A stretch of 64,000 nt of DNA, from positions 241,013 to 305,012 of the forward strand of contig NZ_VAUO01000007.1 in assembly GCF_005796105.1 (NCBI RefSeq). The letters run 5' to 3'. The notes under the pieces are model-generated. The model did not search any database. It saw only the letters and a program-made list of their open reading frames with translations, and had not been told where the DNA came from. Source of the stretch: Pseudomonas mosselii (GTDB taxonomy: Bacteria > Pseudomonadota > Gammaproteobacteria > Pseudomonadales > Pseudomonadaceae). This document shows positions 46,785 to 56,343 of this stretch, in pieces. Both the position numbers and the translations under genes were made by a program. Numbering within the stretch: position 1 is the stretch's first letter; each line of letters starts with the position of its first letter.

Positions 46785-47418
46785 TCGACTGCTGCAAGGC
46801 TTGCTCGACACCTTGCTGATGGTCGGCGTGTCGTCGCTGATCGCGTTGCTGGTCGGGGTGCCGATGGCGGTGCTGCTGGTCACCAGTGGCAAGGGCGGCA
46901 TCTTCGAAGCCCCGGTGCTGAACCGGGTACTGGGCGCCATCGTCAACCTGTTCCGCTCGATCCCGTTCCTGATCCTGATGGTCGCGCTGATCCCCTTCAC
47001 ACGCCTGGTGGTTGGCACCACCTACGGCGTGTGGGCGGCGGTGGTGCCGCTGACCATCGCCGCCACGCCGTTCTTCGCGCGCATAGCCGAAGTCAGCCTA
47101 CGTGAGGTCGACCACGGTTTGATCGAAGCGGCCCAGGCCATGGGCTGTCGACGCTGGCACATTGTCTGGCACGTGCTGCTGCCCGAAGCCCTGCCGGGGA
47201 TCGTCGGCGGCTTCACCATCACCTTGGTGACCCTGATCAACTCCTCGGCCATGGCCGGAGCGATCGGCGCCGGGGGGCTTGGGGACATTGCCTACCGCTA
47301 CGGCTACCAGCGCTTCGACAGCCAGATCATGCTGACGGTGATCGTCATGCTGGTGGCGTTGGTGGCGGTGATCCAGTTGGGGGGGGATCGGTTGGCCAAG
47401 GGGTTGAACAAGCGCTGA
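46774..47418 (+). CDS. metI: Methionine ABC transporter permease (MetI-type)
   Basis: 214 aa. The ATG at 46774 is preferred because GGAGG lies nine bases upstream; an earlier ATG at 46756 would place that Shine-Dalgarno inside the gene. About five transmembrane helices; the EAA loop REVDHGLIEAAQAMGCRRWH, followed by IVWHVLLPEALPGIVGG, is typical. Last gene of the operon. Confidence 0.9.
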   Translation: MWIDRLLQGLLDTLLMVGVSSLIALLVGVPMAVLLVTSGKGGIFEAPVLNRVLGAIVNLFRSIPFLILMVALIPFTRLVVGTTYGVWAAVVPLTIAATPFFARIAEVSLREVDHGLIEAAQAMGCRRWHIVWHVLLPEALPGIVGGFTITLVTLINSSAMAGAIGAGGLGDIAYRYGYQRFDSQIMLTVIVMLVALVAVIQLGGDRLAKGLNKR

Positions 47419-47489
47419 TTTAACACGGCCTTTGTGGAAGCGGGCTTGCCGGAGTGCCGGACTAACGCGAAGCAGGCGACTCGGTGGAT

Positions 47490-47540
47490 GGCACCGGCTT
47501 TGCCGGTGTTCGCGGCACAAGGCCGCTCCTACAGGTGCAG
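47490..47540. repeat. REP-like palindrome after metI
   Basis: GGCACCGGCTTTGCCGGTGT hairpin followed by CGCGGCACAAGGCCGCTCCT, then ACA, a partial REP. It lies between the convergent metI and the GGDEF-EAL gene and may serve as transcript end. Confidence 0.65.
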
Positions 47541-47578
47541 CGCTGGATTCTGGCTTTGCGCAATTCTGTGGGAGATCC

Positions 47579-49474
47579 TCAGCCCCAGTGCAGCTCCTGC
47601 GCCGGCACCGGCCGTCCGAACCAATACCCCTGCCCCAGCTGGCACTGTTGCTCCAGCAGAAAACGCGCCTGCTCGGCCTGTTCGATGCCCTCGGCATGTA
47701 CCTGCATGCCCATGCTGCGGGCCAGGGCGATGATCACCCGGACGATGGCCACATCATCCTCGTCATGTGGCAGCCCGGCGACGAAGCCCTGGTCGATCTT
47801 GAGCTTCTGCACCGGCATGCGCTTGAGGCGTAGCAACGACGAATAGCCGGTGCCGAAGTCATCGATGGCCAGGTTCAGGCCCAACTCGCGCAGGCGGTGA
47901 AGTTGCTCCAGCGCCACTTCCGGGTCTTCCATCACGGCGCTTTCGGTCACCTCAATTTCCAGTAACGCCGGGGCCAGGCCAGTCTCGTGCAACACGTCGG
48001 CCACCTGGCGGTACAGCTCGTGCTGGCCGAACAGGCGGCTGGAGATGTTCACCGCCACGAAGTCGAGCTGCTTGCCCTCGGCCTGCCACTGGACCATCTG
48101 CTGGCACGCCTGGCGCAGCACCCACGCGTCGATTTCGGCGATCAGCCCGGTGCGCTCGGCGACCGGAATGAAGTCGCCCGGCGGCACCAGCCCACGCTGG
48201 GGATGCTGCCAGCGCACCAGTGCCTCGACACCGATCATGCGGGCATTGAACAGGTCATGCACAGGCTGGAAGAACACCCGCAGTTCATCCTGCTCCAGCG
48301 CCCGGCGCAACTCGCCAGCGGTTTCCACGCGCTGCTGGGCGTGCGCGGTCAGCTCTTCGGTGTACAAGGCATAGCAGGCGCGGCCACTGCTCTTGGCCTT
48401 GAACAACGCCGAGTCCGCATTGCGCAGCAGTTGCTCGCCACTGAGCGCATCGCTTGGGAACAGGCTGATGCCGATGCTGACACTGATGAACAGTCGATGA
48501 TCATCGCAGTTGAATGGCTCGCGCAGGCGCTCGATGATGCTCTGCGCCAGCTTGCCGGCCTGGCCCACCTGCTGGCAGTTCTCGGCCAGCACCCCGAACT
48601 CGTCGCCGCCCAGGCGCGCCAGCGTCACACTGTTACCCAACGCCTCGCGCAGGCGCTCGCCCACCCGCTTGAGCAACTGGTCGCCGATGGGGTGGCCGAG
48701 CCCATCGTTGATGCTCTGGAAATGGTCGAGATCCAGCAGCAGCAAGGCGCAGCCACGCTTGTTGGCCTGAGCCGTCGCCAGGGCTTGCTCCAGGCGGTCG
48801 CTGAACAGCAGGCGATTGGGCAACCCGGTCAACGGGTCGTGGTGGGCCAGATAGGCCAGTTCCTGCTCGCTGTGCTTGATCGCACTGATGTCGCTGAACA
48901 CCGCCACGTAATGGCTCAGCTCGCCATTGTCGTCGCGGATGGCGCGGATCGTCTGCCACTGGGGGTAGATTTCGCCGCTTTTGCGGCGGTTCCAGATCTC
49001 GCCGCTCCATTCGCCCGTAGCGTGGAGCGTGGCGTAGATCTGCTGATAGAACGACGCGCCGTGACGACCAGACTTGAATTTGCTCGGGCGCTGGCCGATG
49101 ACCTCGTCCTGCTGGTAGCCGGTGATGCGCATGAACGCCCGGTTGACGTGCACGATCAGACCGTGGCGGTCGGTCACCAGGACACCTTCCAAGGTACTGT
49201 CGAATACCGCTGCGGCCATGCGCAGGCGCTCGCGGTCCGCGCTGCGCAGGCGGGCACCGATGCCGATGAACGTGAGCAGCCGCACACGCGAGACGAAGAT
49301 CAGCGCAGCACTGAGCAGCACCCACACCACCACGTTGATCTGCCGCCCTACGGTCAGCGCCAGTGGATCTTCGGACATGCTCTGCAACACAAGCTCCGAC
49401 AGCCCCAGCCAGAGGATCGAAAGCACCACGTAGAGCGCAGCCATGCGCAAGGCGTCGCGAACGGAAACAGACAT
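47579..49474 (-). CDS. Membrane PAS-GGDEF-EAL c-di-GMP signalling protein
   Basis: 631 aa. Two N-terminal transmembrane helices (about residues 8-30 and 43-62), a PAS domain (AAAVFDSTLEGVLVTDRHGL, VNRAFMRITGYQQDEVIGQR), a GGDEF domain with an intact LARLGGDEFGVL motif and an EAL domain with intact GVEALVRWQHP, DDFGTGYSSL and VKIDQGF-type (LKIDQGFVAGL) motifs. Both cyclase and phosphodiesterase activity are possible. The ATG at 49474 is chosen although the upstream sequence is weak as an RBS; the frame is open further up to overlap the desaturase leader. Confidence 0.9.
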   Translation of the reverse strand: MSVSVRDALRMAALYVVLSILWLGLSELVLQSMSEDPLALTVGRQINVVVWVLLSAALIFVSRVRLLTFIGIGARLRSADRERLRMAAAVFDSTLEGVLVTDRHGLIVHVNRAFMRITGYQQDEVIGQRPSKFKSGRHGASFYQQIYATLHATGEWSGEIWNRRKSGEIYPQWQTIRAIRDDNGELSHYVAVFSDISAIKHSEQELAYLAHHDPLTGLPNRLLFSDRLEQALATAQANKRGCALLLLDLDHFQSINDGLGHPIGDQLLKRVGERLREALGNSVTLARLGGDEFGVLAENCQQVGQAGKLAQSIIERLREPFNCDDHRLFISVSIGISLFPSDALSGEQLLRNADSALFKAKSSGRACYALYTEELTAHAQQRVETAGELRRALEQDELRVFFQPVHDLFNARMIGVEALVRWQHPQRGLVPPGDFIPVAERTGLIAEIDAWVLRQACQQMVQWQAEGKQLDFVAVNISSRLFGQHELYRQVADVLHETGLAPALLEIEVTESAVMEDPEVALEQLHRLRELGLNLAIDDFGTGYSSLLRLKRMPVQKLKIDQGFVAGLPHDEDDVAIVRVIIALARSMGMQVHAEGIEQAEQARFLLEQQCQLGQGYWFGRPVPAQELHWG

Positions 49475-49625
49475 GTCGGGTGGATGAGCCCATGGAAAAG
49501 GAAGGGGGATTATAAAGGCTGAATCATCCTGTGACTTCTTAGCAAAAAGCGCGACTGGTTTTATTTCCCTGCCAAGGGATAATAACCGGCGATTTTCCCC
49601 TGTGTTTCCGAGGGTCTTCATAAGC

Positions 49626-50810
49626 ATGTGGTACTACGGTCTGCTCGATCTGTCGGCCTGGCAACTGGTCGGCGTCACCCTGCTGATGACTCACCTGACC
49701 ATCGTCAGCGTGACCATCTATCTGCACCGCTATTCGGCACACCGCGCGCTGGAGCTGAACGCGGGCCTCAAGCATTTCTTCCGGTTCTGGCTGTGGCTCA
49801 CCACGGCGCAGAACACCCGCGAGTGGACCGCCGTACACCGCAAGCACCACGCCAAGTGTGAAACCCCGGATGACCCGCACAGCCCTGTGCACAAGGGCCT
49901 GGGCACCGTACTGCGCAAAGGCGCCGAGCTGTACCGTGAAGAGGCCCGCAACGCAGAGACGCTGCGCATCTACGGCAAGAACTGCCCGGACGACTGGGTC
50001 GAGCGCAATGTCTACTCGCGCTACAAGCTCGGCGGGATCGCGCTGATGGCCGTCATCGACCTGCTGCTGTTCGGCACCATCGGCATCACCATCTGGGCCG
50101 TGCAGATGGCCTGGATCCCGTTCTGGGCCGCAGGCGTGGTCAACGGCCTGGGCCACGCGGTAGGTTATCGCAACTTCGAGTGCCGCGACGCCGCCACCAA
50201 CCTGGTGCCCTGGGGCATCCTCATCGGTGGTGAAGAGCTGCACAACAATCACCACACCTACCCCAACTCGGCCAAGCTGTCGGTGCGCCGCTGGGAGTTC
50301 GACATGGGCTGGATGTGGATCCGCCTGTTGAGCCTGCTGCACCTGGCCAAGGTGCAACGGGTCGCGCCCATCGCCCACCGCGTCGAGGGCAAGGCGTCGT
50401 TGGACATGGACACGGCCATGGCCATCCTCAACAACCGTTTCCAGATCATGGCGCAATACCGCAAGCTGGTGATCGGCCCGCTGGTGAAACAGGAGCTGGG
50501 CAAGGTAGACGCCTCGGTGCGTCACCGTTTCCGCCGGGCCAAGCGCCTGCTGTCGCGCGAGACCAGCCTGCTGCAGGACCGTCATCACGTGCGTATCGAG
50601 TCGATCCTGGCCCACAGCCAGGCGCTCACGACCATCTATGAGAAACGCCTGGCCCTGCAACAGATCTGGGCCCGCACCAGCGCCAACGGCCACGACATGC
50701 TCGCGGCCATGAAAGACTGGGTGCACGAGGCCGAGGCCAGCGGTATCCAGTCTCTGCGCGAGTTCGCCGCACAGCTCAAAACCTACTCGCTGCGCCCCAC
50801 CGGGGTGTAA
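49626..50810 (+). CDS. desA: Acyl-lipid delta-9 fatty acid desaturase (DesA-type)
   Basis: 394 aa membrane di-iron desaturase. The three histidine boxes are intact: HRYSAHR, HRKHHAK and HNNHHTYPNSAK. It introduces a cis double bond into membrane phospholipid acyl chains, helping fluidity adaptation. Four predicted membrane spans (DLSAWQLVGVTLLM..., LFGTIGITIWAVQMAWIPFW). The ATG at 49626 is used. A GTG eight codons upstream is an alternative. A long C-terminal helical tail (about residues 290-394) is typical of Pseudomonas DesA. Divergent from the GGDEF-EAL gene. Confidence 0.9.
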   Translation: MWYYGLLDLSAWQLVGVTLLMTHLTIVSVTIYLHRYSAHRALELNAGLKHFFRFWLWLTTAQNTREWTAVHRKHHAKCETPDDPHSPVHKGLGTVLRKGAELYREEARNAETLRIYGKNCPDDWVERNVYSRYKLGGIALMAVIDLLLFGTIGITIWAVQMAWIPFWAAGVVNGLGHAVGYRNFECRDAATNLVPWGILIGGEELHNNHHTYPNSAKLSVRRWEFDMGWMWIRLLSLLHLAKVQRVAPIAHRVEGKASLDMDTAMAILNNRFQIMAQYRKLVIGPLVKQELGKVDASVRHRFRRAKRLLSRETSLLQDRHHVRIESILAHSQALTTIYEKRLALQQIWARTSANGHDMLAAMKDWVHEAEASGIQSLREFAAQLKTYSLRPTGV

Positions 50811-50951
50811 CCGCCGTTGATCGGCATGCTCCGCTGCGGGGCATGCCGCTCGGAACTTCCCGCCTGAGATACGACTCCAACTCGGCATATCGCCTAGCGT
50901 GGCGGGCCGGACCGTGGCCGCACGCCCTTCGTCGAGAAACGCTCCGTGCTC

Positions 50952-51935
50952 ATGGCCAAAGACCACCCACACACTGCCAGTCCGCGCCCCGAAGCGGCCC
51001 AGACCCTGCTCGCCTTGCTCCACGCCCAAGGTGAGGTGGCGCGGCTGAGCGAGCGCGAACAGCTGTATTCCTCGCTGCTCGACAGCGTCAATGCCGTACT
51101 GTGGGCCTTCGACTGGGAGACCCGCCAGGTGCTGTATGTCAGCCCAGCCTTCGAGCGCATCTTCGGCCGCCCGGCCAGCCTGGTGCTGGCCGACTACAAC
51201 GAGTGGCGCGACGCGATCTACCCGGACGATCTGGAGTACGCCGAGCGCAGCCTGGCCCAGGTGCTGGTCAAAGGTACGGTCGAGGACCGCGAGTACCGTA
51301 TTCTCAACGCCAACGGCGAGGTGCGCTGGCTAAGCGACAAGTGCTACATCAACCAGCAACGCGAAGGCGACTCGCGGGTGATCATCGTCGGCATCGCTGA
51401 AGACATCACCGAGAAAAAGCAGCTTGAAGGCGAGTTGCAACGCTTGGCCACCACTGACGTACTGACACAAAGCAGCAACCGCCGTCACTTCTTCGAATGC
51501 GCCCAGCAAGCGTTCGACAATGCGCGCGAAGACGGCACGCCGCTGGCCTTCCTGCTGCTGGACATCGATGACTTCAAGCAGATCAACGACAGCTACGGCC
51601 ACCAGGAAGGCGACCAAGTGCTGCAGCGTATTGCCGACAGCGGCAAGGCGGTGCTGCGGCGTGGCGACCTGTTCGGGCGTATTGGCGGCGAGGAATTCGC
51701 TGCGGTATTCCCTGGCTGCACTGCGCAGGTGGCCGAGCAGATCGCCGAACGCCTACAGCGCGAGATCCAGCGCCTGAGTTTCAGTCACGGGCAGCAGACC
51801 TACGGGGTAACCGTCAGCCAGGGCCTGACCGGGCTCAATGACCAGGACGAGGCGTTGGACAGCTTGTTCGCCCGCGCCGATGCGGCGATGTACCAAGCCA
51901 AGCGGCAGGGGAAGAACCAGATCGTCCTGGGCTGA
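50952..51935 (+). CDS. PAS-GGDEF diguanylate cyclase
   Basis: 327 aa soluble sensor. An N-terminal coiled-coil-like region, one PAS/PAC domain (LLDSVNAVLWAFDWETRQVL ... REYRILNANGEVRWLSDKCY) and a GGDEF domain with active-site GGEEF (FGRIGGEEFAAVF). The I-site RxxD is not clearly present. It should make c-di-GMP in response to a cytosolic signal. The ATG at 50952 follows a GTG two codons before; either is possible. Confidence 0.9.
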   Translation: MAKDHPHTASPRPEAAQTLLALLHAQGEVARLSEREQLYSSLLDSVNAVLWAFDWETRQVLYVSPAFERIFGRPASLVLADYNEWRDAIYPDDLEYAERSLAQVLVKGTVEDREYRILNANGEVRWLSDKCYINQQREGDSRVIIVGIAEDITEKKQLEGELQRLATTDVLTQSSNRRHFFECAQQAFDNAREDGTPLAFLLLDIDDFKQINDSYGHQEGDQVLQRIADSGKAVLRRGDLFGRIGGEEFAAVFPGCTAQVAEQIAERLQREIQRLSFSHGQQTYGVTVSQGLTGLNDQDEALDSLFARADAAMYQAKRQGKNQIVLG

Positions 51936-51954
51936 GGGCGATGGGCTGCAACGC

Positions 51955-53307
51955 TCACACCTGCTTGCCCTCAGCCTCCCCTGGCGCCGCCTCGACCGGC
52001 ACCTCAGCCATCTCCGGCGTTCCTGCCTGCGCCAACCGCGCAGCCTCTTCTTCAACGGCCAGCCTGGCCTTGGCCGCCTCTTCCTCGGCCACCGCATGGG
52101 GGTCGACCTTGCGCAGGCGTGTCAGCTCCGGCAGACCGATCTTGAGCAGCCGCGCCGTCTTGCTACTGGCCACCTTCTCCAACCCTTCGCTGGGTTTCAG
52201 ACGCGCCAACTGACCGGCCAGGTTCATTGCCAGGATCTCGCGGGAATACACCCCGCCACCCAACTGGTACACCGCTGCGATCAGCTCACGCAGGCTCAGC
52301 GGCAAGCGCCAGCGGGTACGCAAGGCCGAGCCAAATGGTGCTCCGAACTCGTTGAGCGACAGCTGGACCTGATCCTCGTCCAGCTCGCCACCTGCCAGCC
52401 GCCATTCCTGCAGGGTGCGCAACACCGCCAGGTCGCCCAGGCAATGCAGCAGCCCCGCGCAATAACAGCGCCCTTCGTCCACTTCCAGCTGGCGCGCCAA
52501 GGTGCGGCTGTAGTCGGCCGTGCGCAGCGAGAGGTTCCAGTAATGCGCGGCATGCTGCGACAACAAGGGGTCGCTCAGGCGCGCGCTGCGCTTGAGGGTC
52601 AACCCCAGGATCAAATTCATGCTTTGGGTACTGCCTAGCTTGTTCAACGCCTGCAACAGGGTTTGCACAGGGGCCTCGCGGTGCAGCGCGGCGCTGTTGG
52701 CTGCGGCGATCAAGACGCCGGTAATCTGCGGGTCGCCGCTGATCTCTTGCTCAAGCACCTTGAGGTTCAGGCCCTGGGGATTGAGCGCACGCTTGATCGC
52801 CACCTGCACATCGGCGAACAACGGGCCGCCGTCGGCGGTAGCGCGGCGTTGCTCAAGAAAACCCGATAGCTTCACGCCCGGCGCCAACGCCGGGACCGGG
52901 CAGGCGACAGACTCGCCCACCTCCAGCAGCAAGCCCTCCAGGCGCTTGCGCAGGTTGTCCATATCCAACGGCTTGCTCAGATACGCCGTGGGGTGCAGCG
53001 GCAATGCCTCACGTACGCTGGCGCTGTCGGTACGGTTGCTGAGCAGGATGAACGGCAAGGCAGCGTGCTCACCGCTGGTGCGCACCTTGCGCAGCAGGTC
53101 CAGGCCATCGACGCCGGACAGTTCACGGGCAGCGATGATCAAATCAGGCTGGGTAGCCAACGCGCTAACGGCCTCGGAGCCATCGGCACAGACCCGTAGC
53201 CGAGCGTCGCAACGTACGCTCAGCAGCATTTCCCTGAGCATGTCACGCACCCACGGATCGCCTTCGGCGATCAGCACGCAAGGGGGTACAGGGTCGGCGG
53301 CGCTCAT
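51955..53307 (-). CDS. HDOD-domain signalling protein with degenerate receiver domain
   Basis: 450 aa. An N-terminal receiver-like domain keeps the fold (CVLIAEGDPWVRDMLREMLL ... LSKPLDMDNLRKRLEG) but the phosphoacceptor Asp is replaced by Ala (LIIAARELSGVDG) and the acidic pocket is EG rather than DD. An HDOD domain follows (about residues 170-370: EISGDPQITGVLIAAANSAA, CYCAGLLHCLGDLAVLR). The C-terminal 60 residues are Ala/Glu-rich. It has a good ribosome-binding site. HDOD proteins act in signalling and growth control; no catalytic role is assigned. Confidence 0.85.
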   Translation of the reverse strand: MSAADPVPPCVLIAEGDPWVRDMLREMLLSVRCDARLRVCADGSEAVSALATQPDLIIAARELSGVDGLDLLRKVRTSGEHAALPFILLSNRTDSASVREALPLHPTAYLSKPLDMDNLRKRLEGLLLEVGESVACPVPALAPGVKLSGFLEQRRATADGGPLFADVQVAIKRALNPQGLNLKVLEQEISGDPQITGVLIAAANSAALHREAPVQTLLQALNKLGSTQSMNLILGLTLKRSARLSDPLLSQHAAHYWNLSLRTADYSRTLARQLEVDEGRCYCAGLLHCLGDLAVLRTLQEWRLAGGELDEDQVQLSLNEFGAPFGSALRTRWRLPLSLRELIAAVYQLGGGVYSREILAMNLAGQLARLKPSEGLEKVASSKTARLLKIGLPELTRLRKVDPHAVAEEEAAKARLAVEEEAARLAQAGTPEMAEVPVEAAPGEAEGKQV

Positions 53308-53392
53308 GGCGTTTCTCCAGTTATGACGCGCGATCCGTCGCAGCTTCCTCAGATTCCTCGTACAACATTAGCGCCAGTTGCCCTCAAACAGT

Positions 53393-53423
53393 TAAAAAAA
53401 AACCCGCCGAGGCGGGTTTTTTT
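53393..53423 (-). terminator. Terminator of gabT
   Basis: AACCCGCC-GA-GGCGGGTT stem flanked by A-run and T-run on both strands, 16 bp past the gabT stop. Confidence 0.92.
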
Positions 53424-53438
53424 CAGAAGCGCATCACA

Positions 53439-54716
53439 TCAAGCAAGTTCAGCGAAGCACTCTTCGATAATGGCCAGGCCCTTATCCAGCAGTGCGTCTT
53501 CGGCGGTCAGCGGAACCAGAATACGCAGGACGTTGCCGTAGGTGCCGCACGACAGCAGGATCAGACCCTTGTCACGTGCCTTGGCCACGACTTGGGCAAC
53601 GGCAGCGGCGTTCGGGGTGTGGGTGCCTTTCTCGAAGACTTCCACGGCGATCATCGAGCCCAGACCACGGACGTCGCCGATGATCGGGTGCTTCTTCTGG
53701 ATTTCACGCAGGCCAGCGGTCAGGTGCTCACCAACAGCCTTGCTGCGGTCCAGCAGCTTCTCTTCCTCGAATACGTCGATGACGGCCAGGGCCGCGGCGC
53801 AAGCGATCGGGGAACCGGCGTAAGTGCCGCCCAGGCCGCCCGGGGCGATGGCGTCCATGTACTCGGCCTTGCCGCACACACCGGCCAGCGGGAAGCCGCC
53901 AGCGATGGACTTGGCGAAGGTGGTCAGGTCAGGCGCGACACCCATCTGCTCCATGGCGAAGAAGGTGCCAGTACGACCTGCACCGGTCTGCACTTCGTCG
54001 GCGATCAGCAGGATACCGTGCTGGTCGCACAGCGCGCGCAGGCGCTTCATCAGCTCTTTCGGCGCAGGCAGGAAGCCGCCTTCGCCCTGTACCGGCTCGA
54101 GGATGATCGCGGCGATGTCGCGTGGCTCGGCGTCATTCTTGAAGATGCGCTCGACCGAGGCGATGGCGTCGTCAACGCTGACACCGTGCAGCTCGCTCGG
54201 GAACAGCGCGCGGAAGATGCCGCCTGGCATCAGGCCCATGCCCGCGGAGTACGGCACGACCTTGCCGGTCAGGCCCAGGGTCATCATGGTGCGACCGTGG
54301 TAGCCGCCAGTGAAGGCGATCACGCCGGCACGGCCAGTGGCGGCACGGGCAATCTTCACAGCGTTTTCAACGGCTTCGGAGCCGGTGGACACCAGCAGGG
54401 TCTTCTTGTCGAAGTCGCCTGGGACCAGCTTGTTGATCTTCTCGCACAGCTCGACGTAAGGCTCGTAGGCCAGTACCTGGAAGCAGGTGTGGCTGACTTT
54501 GGTCAGCTGTTGTTGAACAGCAGCAACCACTTTCGGGTGCAGGTGGCCGGTGTTCAGTACTGCGATGCCGCCAGCGAAGTCGATCAGTTCGCGGCCTTCA
54601 ACGTCGATCACCGTCGAGTTCTTCGCGCTTTCAACGAAGATCGGGTGAATTTGGCCAACACCACGTGGGACGGCGGCGACACGGCGTTGCATCAAGGATT
54701 CGTTGGTCTTGCTCAT
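53439..54716 (-). CDS. gabT: 4-aminobutyrate transaminase
   Basis: 425 aa class III PLP-dependent aminotransferase that moves the amino group of GABA to 2-oxoglutarate, giving succinate semialdehyde. The PLP Lys is in TTFAKSIAGGFPLAG, the phosphate/PLP site in STGSEAVENAVKIARAATGR, and IADEVQTGAGRTGTFFAMEQ is the conserved Asp region. It follows gabD by 184 bp in the same direction, giving the GABA to succinate route. Confidence 0.95.
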   Translation of the reverse strand: MSKTNESLMQRRVAAVPRGVGQIHPIFVESAKNSTVIDVEGRELIDFAGGIAVLNTGHLHPKVVAAVQQQLTKVSHTCFQVLAYEPYVELCEKINKLVPGDFDKKTLLVSTGSEAVENAVKIARAATGRAGVIAFTGGYHGRTMMTLGLTGKVVPYSAGMGLMPGGIFRALFPSELHGVSVDDAIASVERIFKNDAEPRDIAAIILEPVQGEGGFLPAPKELMKRLRALCDQHGILLIADEVQTGAGRTGTFFAMEQMGVAPDLTTFAKSIAGGFPLAGVCGKAEYMDAIAPGGLGGTYAGSPIACAAALAVIDVFEEEKLLDRSKAVGEHLTAGLREIQKKHPIIGDVRGLGSMIAVEVFEKGTHTPNAAAVAQVVAKARDKGLILLSCGTYGNVLRILVPLTAEDALLDKGLAIIEECFAELA

Positions 54717-54900
54717 AATGCCCTCATTCGCGCCGACGCTGACGGCGCTTTTATTCGGGGGTGGCTGGAAGGTTCGCGAACAGTATTCGTTGATCGACTG
54801 CCGTGAACGCCCTGGCCACCAGGTACTGCGGTGTCAAAAAGACCAGCGAGACGTCGCTCTCGCGCCCCGCTGGCAGAGGTAAAACCTGTTCAGTGCCGGA

Positions 54901-56343
54901 TCAGATGCTCAGGCACAGGTATTTGATTTCGAGGTAGTCCTCGATGCCGTACTTGGAACCTTCGCGGCCCAGGCCCGACGCCTTGATACCACCGAACGGC
55001 GCCACTTCGTTGGAGATCAGGCCGGTGTTGATACCCACCATGCCGTATTCCAGGGCTTCGGCGACACGGAACACTCGGCTCATGTCACGGGCATAGAAGT
55101 ACGAGGCCAGGCCGAACTCGGTGTCGTTGGACATGGCGATGACTTCGGCCTCGTCCTTGAAGCGGAACAGCGGCGCCAGTGGGCCGAAGGTCTCTTCCTT
55201 GGCGACAGCGGCGGTTTTTGGCACATCGACCAGAATGGTCGGCTCGAAGAAGTTGCCTTCGATCAGCTTGCCACCGGACAGCACCTTGGCGCCTTTGGAG
55301 ACGGCGTCTTCGATGTGTTCCTGAACCTTGGCCACAGCCTTGCCGTCGATCAGCGGGCCAGTGGTGGTGCCTTCTTCCAGGCCGTTACCGATCTTGAGCT
55401 TGGCCACGGCAGCCTTGAGCTTCTCGGCGAACGCGTCGTAGACGCCGTCCTGCACGTAGATACGGTTGGCGCAGACGCAGGTCTGGCCGTTGTTGCGGTA
55501 CTTGGAGATGATCGCGCCTTCGACAGCCTTGTCCAGGTCGGCGTCGTCGAACACGATGAACGGCGCGTTGCCGCCCAGTTCCAGGGAAACCTTCTTGATG
55601 TCCTTGGCGCATTCTTCCATCAGCTGGCGGCCGATTTCGGTGGAGCCGGTGAAGGACAGCTTGCGCACCAGGGAGTTGCCGGTCAGTTCGGAGCCGACTT
55701 CGCCAGCGCTGCCGGTGATCACGCTCAGCACGCCAGCCGGGATGCCGGCGCGGGTGGCCAGTTCGACCAGGGCCAGGGCCGAGTATGGGGTCTGCGAAGC
55801 AGGCTTGAGCACCATGGTGCAACCGGCAGCCAGGGCCGGGCCGGCTTTACGGGTGATCATCGCGGCTGGGAAGTTCCAGGGGGTGATGGCGGCCGTAACG
55901 CCGATCGGCTGCTTGATGACGATCAGGCGCTTGTCCGGCTGGTGGCCTGGGATGACATCGCCATAGACGCGCTTGGCTTCTTCGGCGAACCACTCGATGA
56001 ACGAAGCGGCGTAGGCGATCTCGCCCTTGGCTTCGGCCAGCGGCTTGCCTTGCTCGGTGGTCATCAGGCGGGCCAGGTCGTCCTGGTGCTCGATCATCAG
56101 CTCGAACCAGCGACGCAGCTTGCCAGCACGCTCTTTGGCGGTCAGTGCACGCCAGGCCGGCAGGGCCTTGTCGGCGGCTTCGATGGCGCGGCGGGTTTCG
56201 GCGGCGCCCATCTTCGGCACCGTACCGATGACTTCACCTGTGGCCGGGTTGGTCACCTTGATGGTCTGACCGTTGTCCGCATCCAGCCACTCACCGTTGA
56301 TGAAGGCTTGCTGGCGGAACAACTGAGCGTCTTTGAGCTGCAT
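54901..56343 (-). CDS. gabD: Succinate-semialdehyde dehydrogenase (NADP+)
   Basis: 480 aa aldehyde dehydrogenase superfamily. Oxidises succinate semialdehyde to succinate. The catalytic Glu is in LELGGNAPF and the catalytic Cys in NNGQTCVCANR; the Rossmann part has PWNFPAAMITRKAGPALAAG and FTGSTEIGRQLM. It is upstream of gabT; both serve GABA (and putrescine) catabolism. Confidence 0.95.
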   Translation of the reverse strand: MQLKDAQLFRQQAFINGEWLDADNGQTIKVTNPATGEVIGTVPKMGAAETRRAIEAADKALPAWRALTAKERAGKLRRWFELMIEHQDDLARLMTTEQGKPLAEAKGEIAYAASFIEWFAEEAKRVYGDVIPGHQPDKRLIVIKQPIGVTAAITPWNFPAAMITRKAGPALAAGCTMVLKPASQTPYSALALVELATRAGIPAGVLSVITGSAGEVGSELTGNSLVRKLSFTGSTEIGRQLMEECAKDIKKVSLELGGNAPFIVFDDADLDKAVEGAIISKYRNNGQTCVCANRIYVQDGVYDAFAEKLKAAVAKLKIGNGLEEGTTTGPLIDGKAVAKVQEHIEDAVSKGAKVLSGGKLIEGNFFEPTILVDVPKTAAVAKEETFGPLAPLFRFKDEAEVIAMSNDTEFGLASYFYARDMSRVFRVAEALEYGMVGINTGLISNEVAPFGGIKASGLGREGSKYGIEDYLEIKYLCLSI

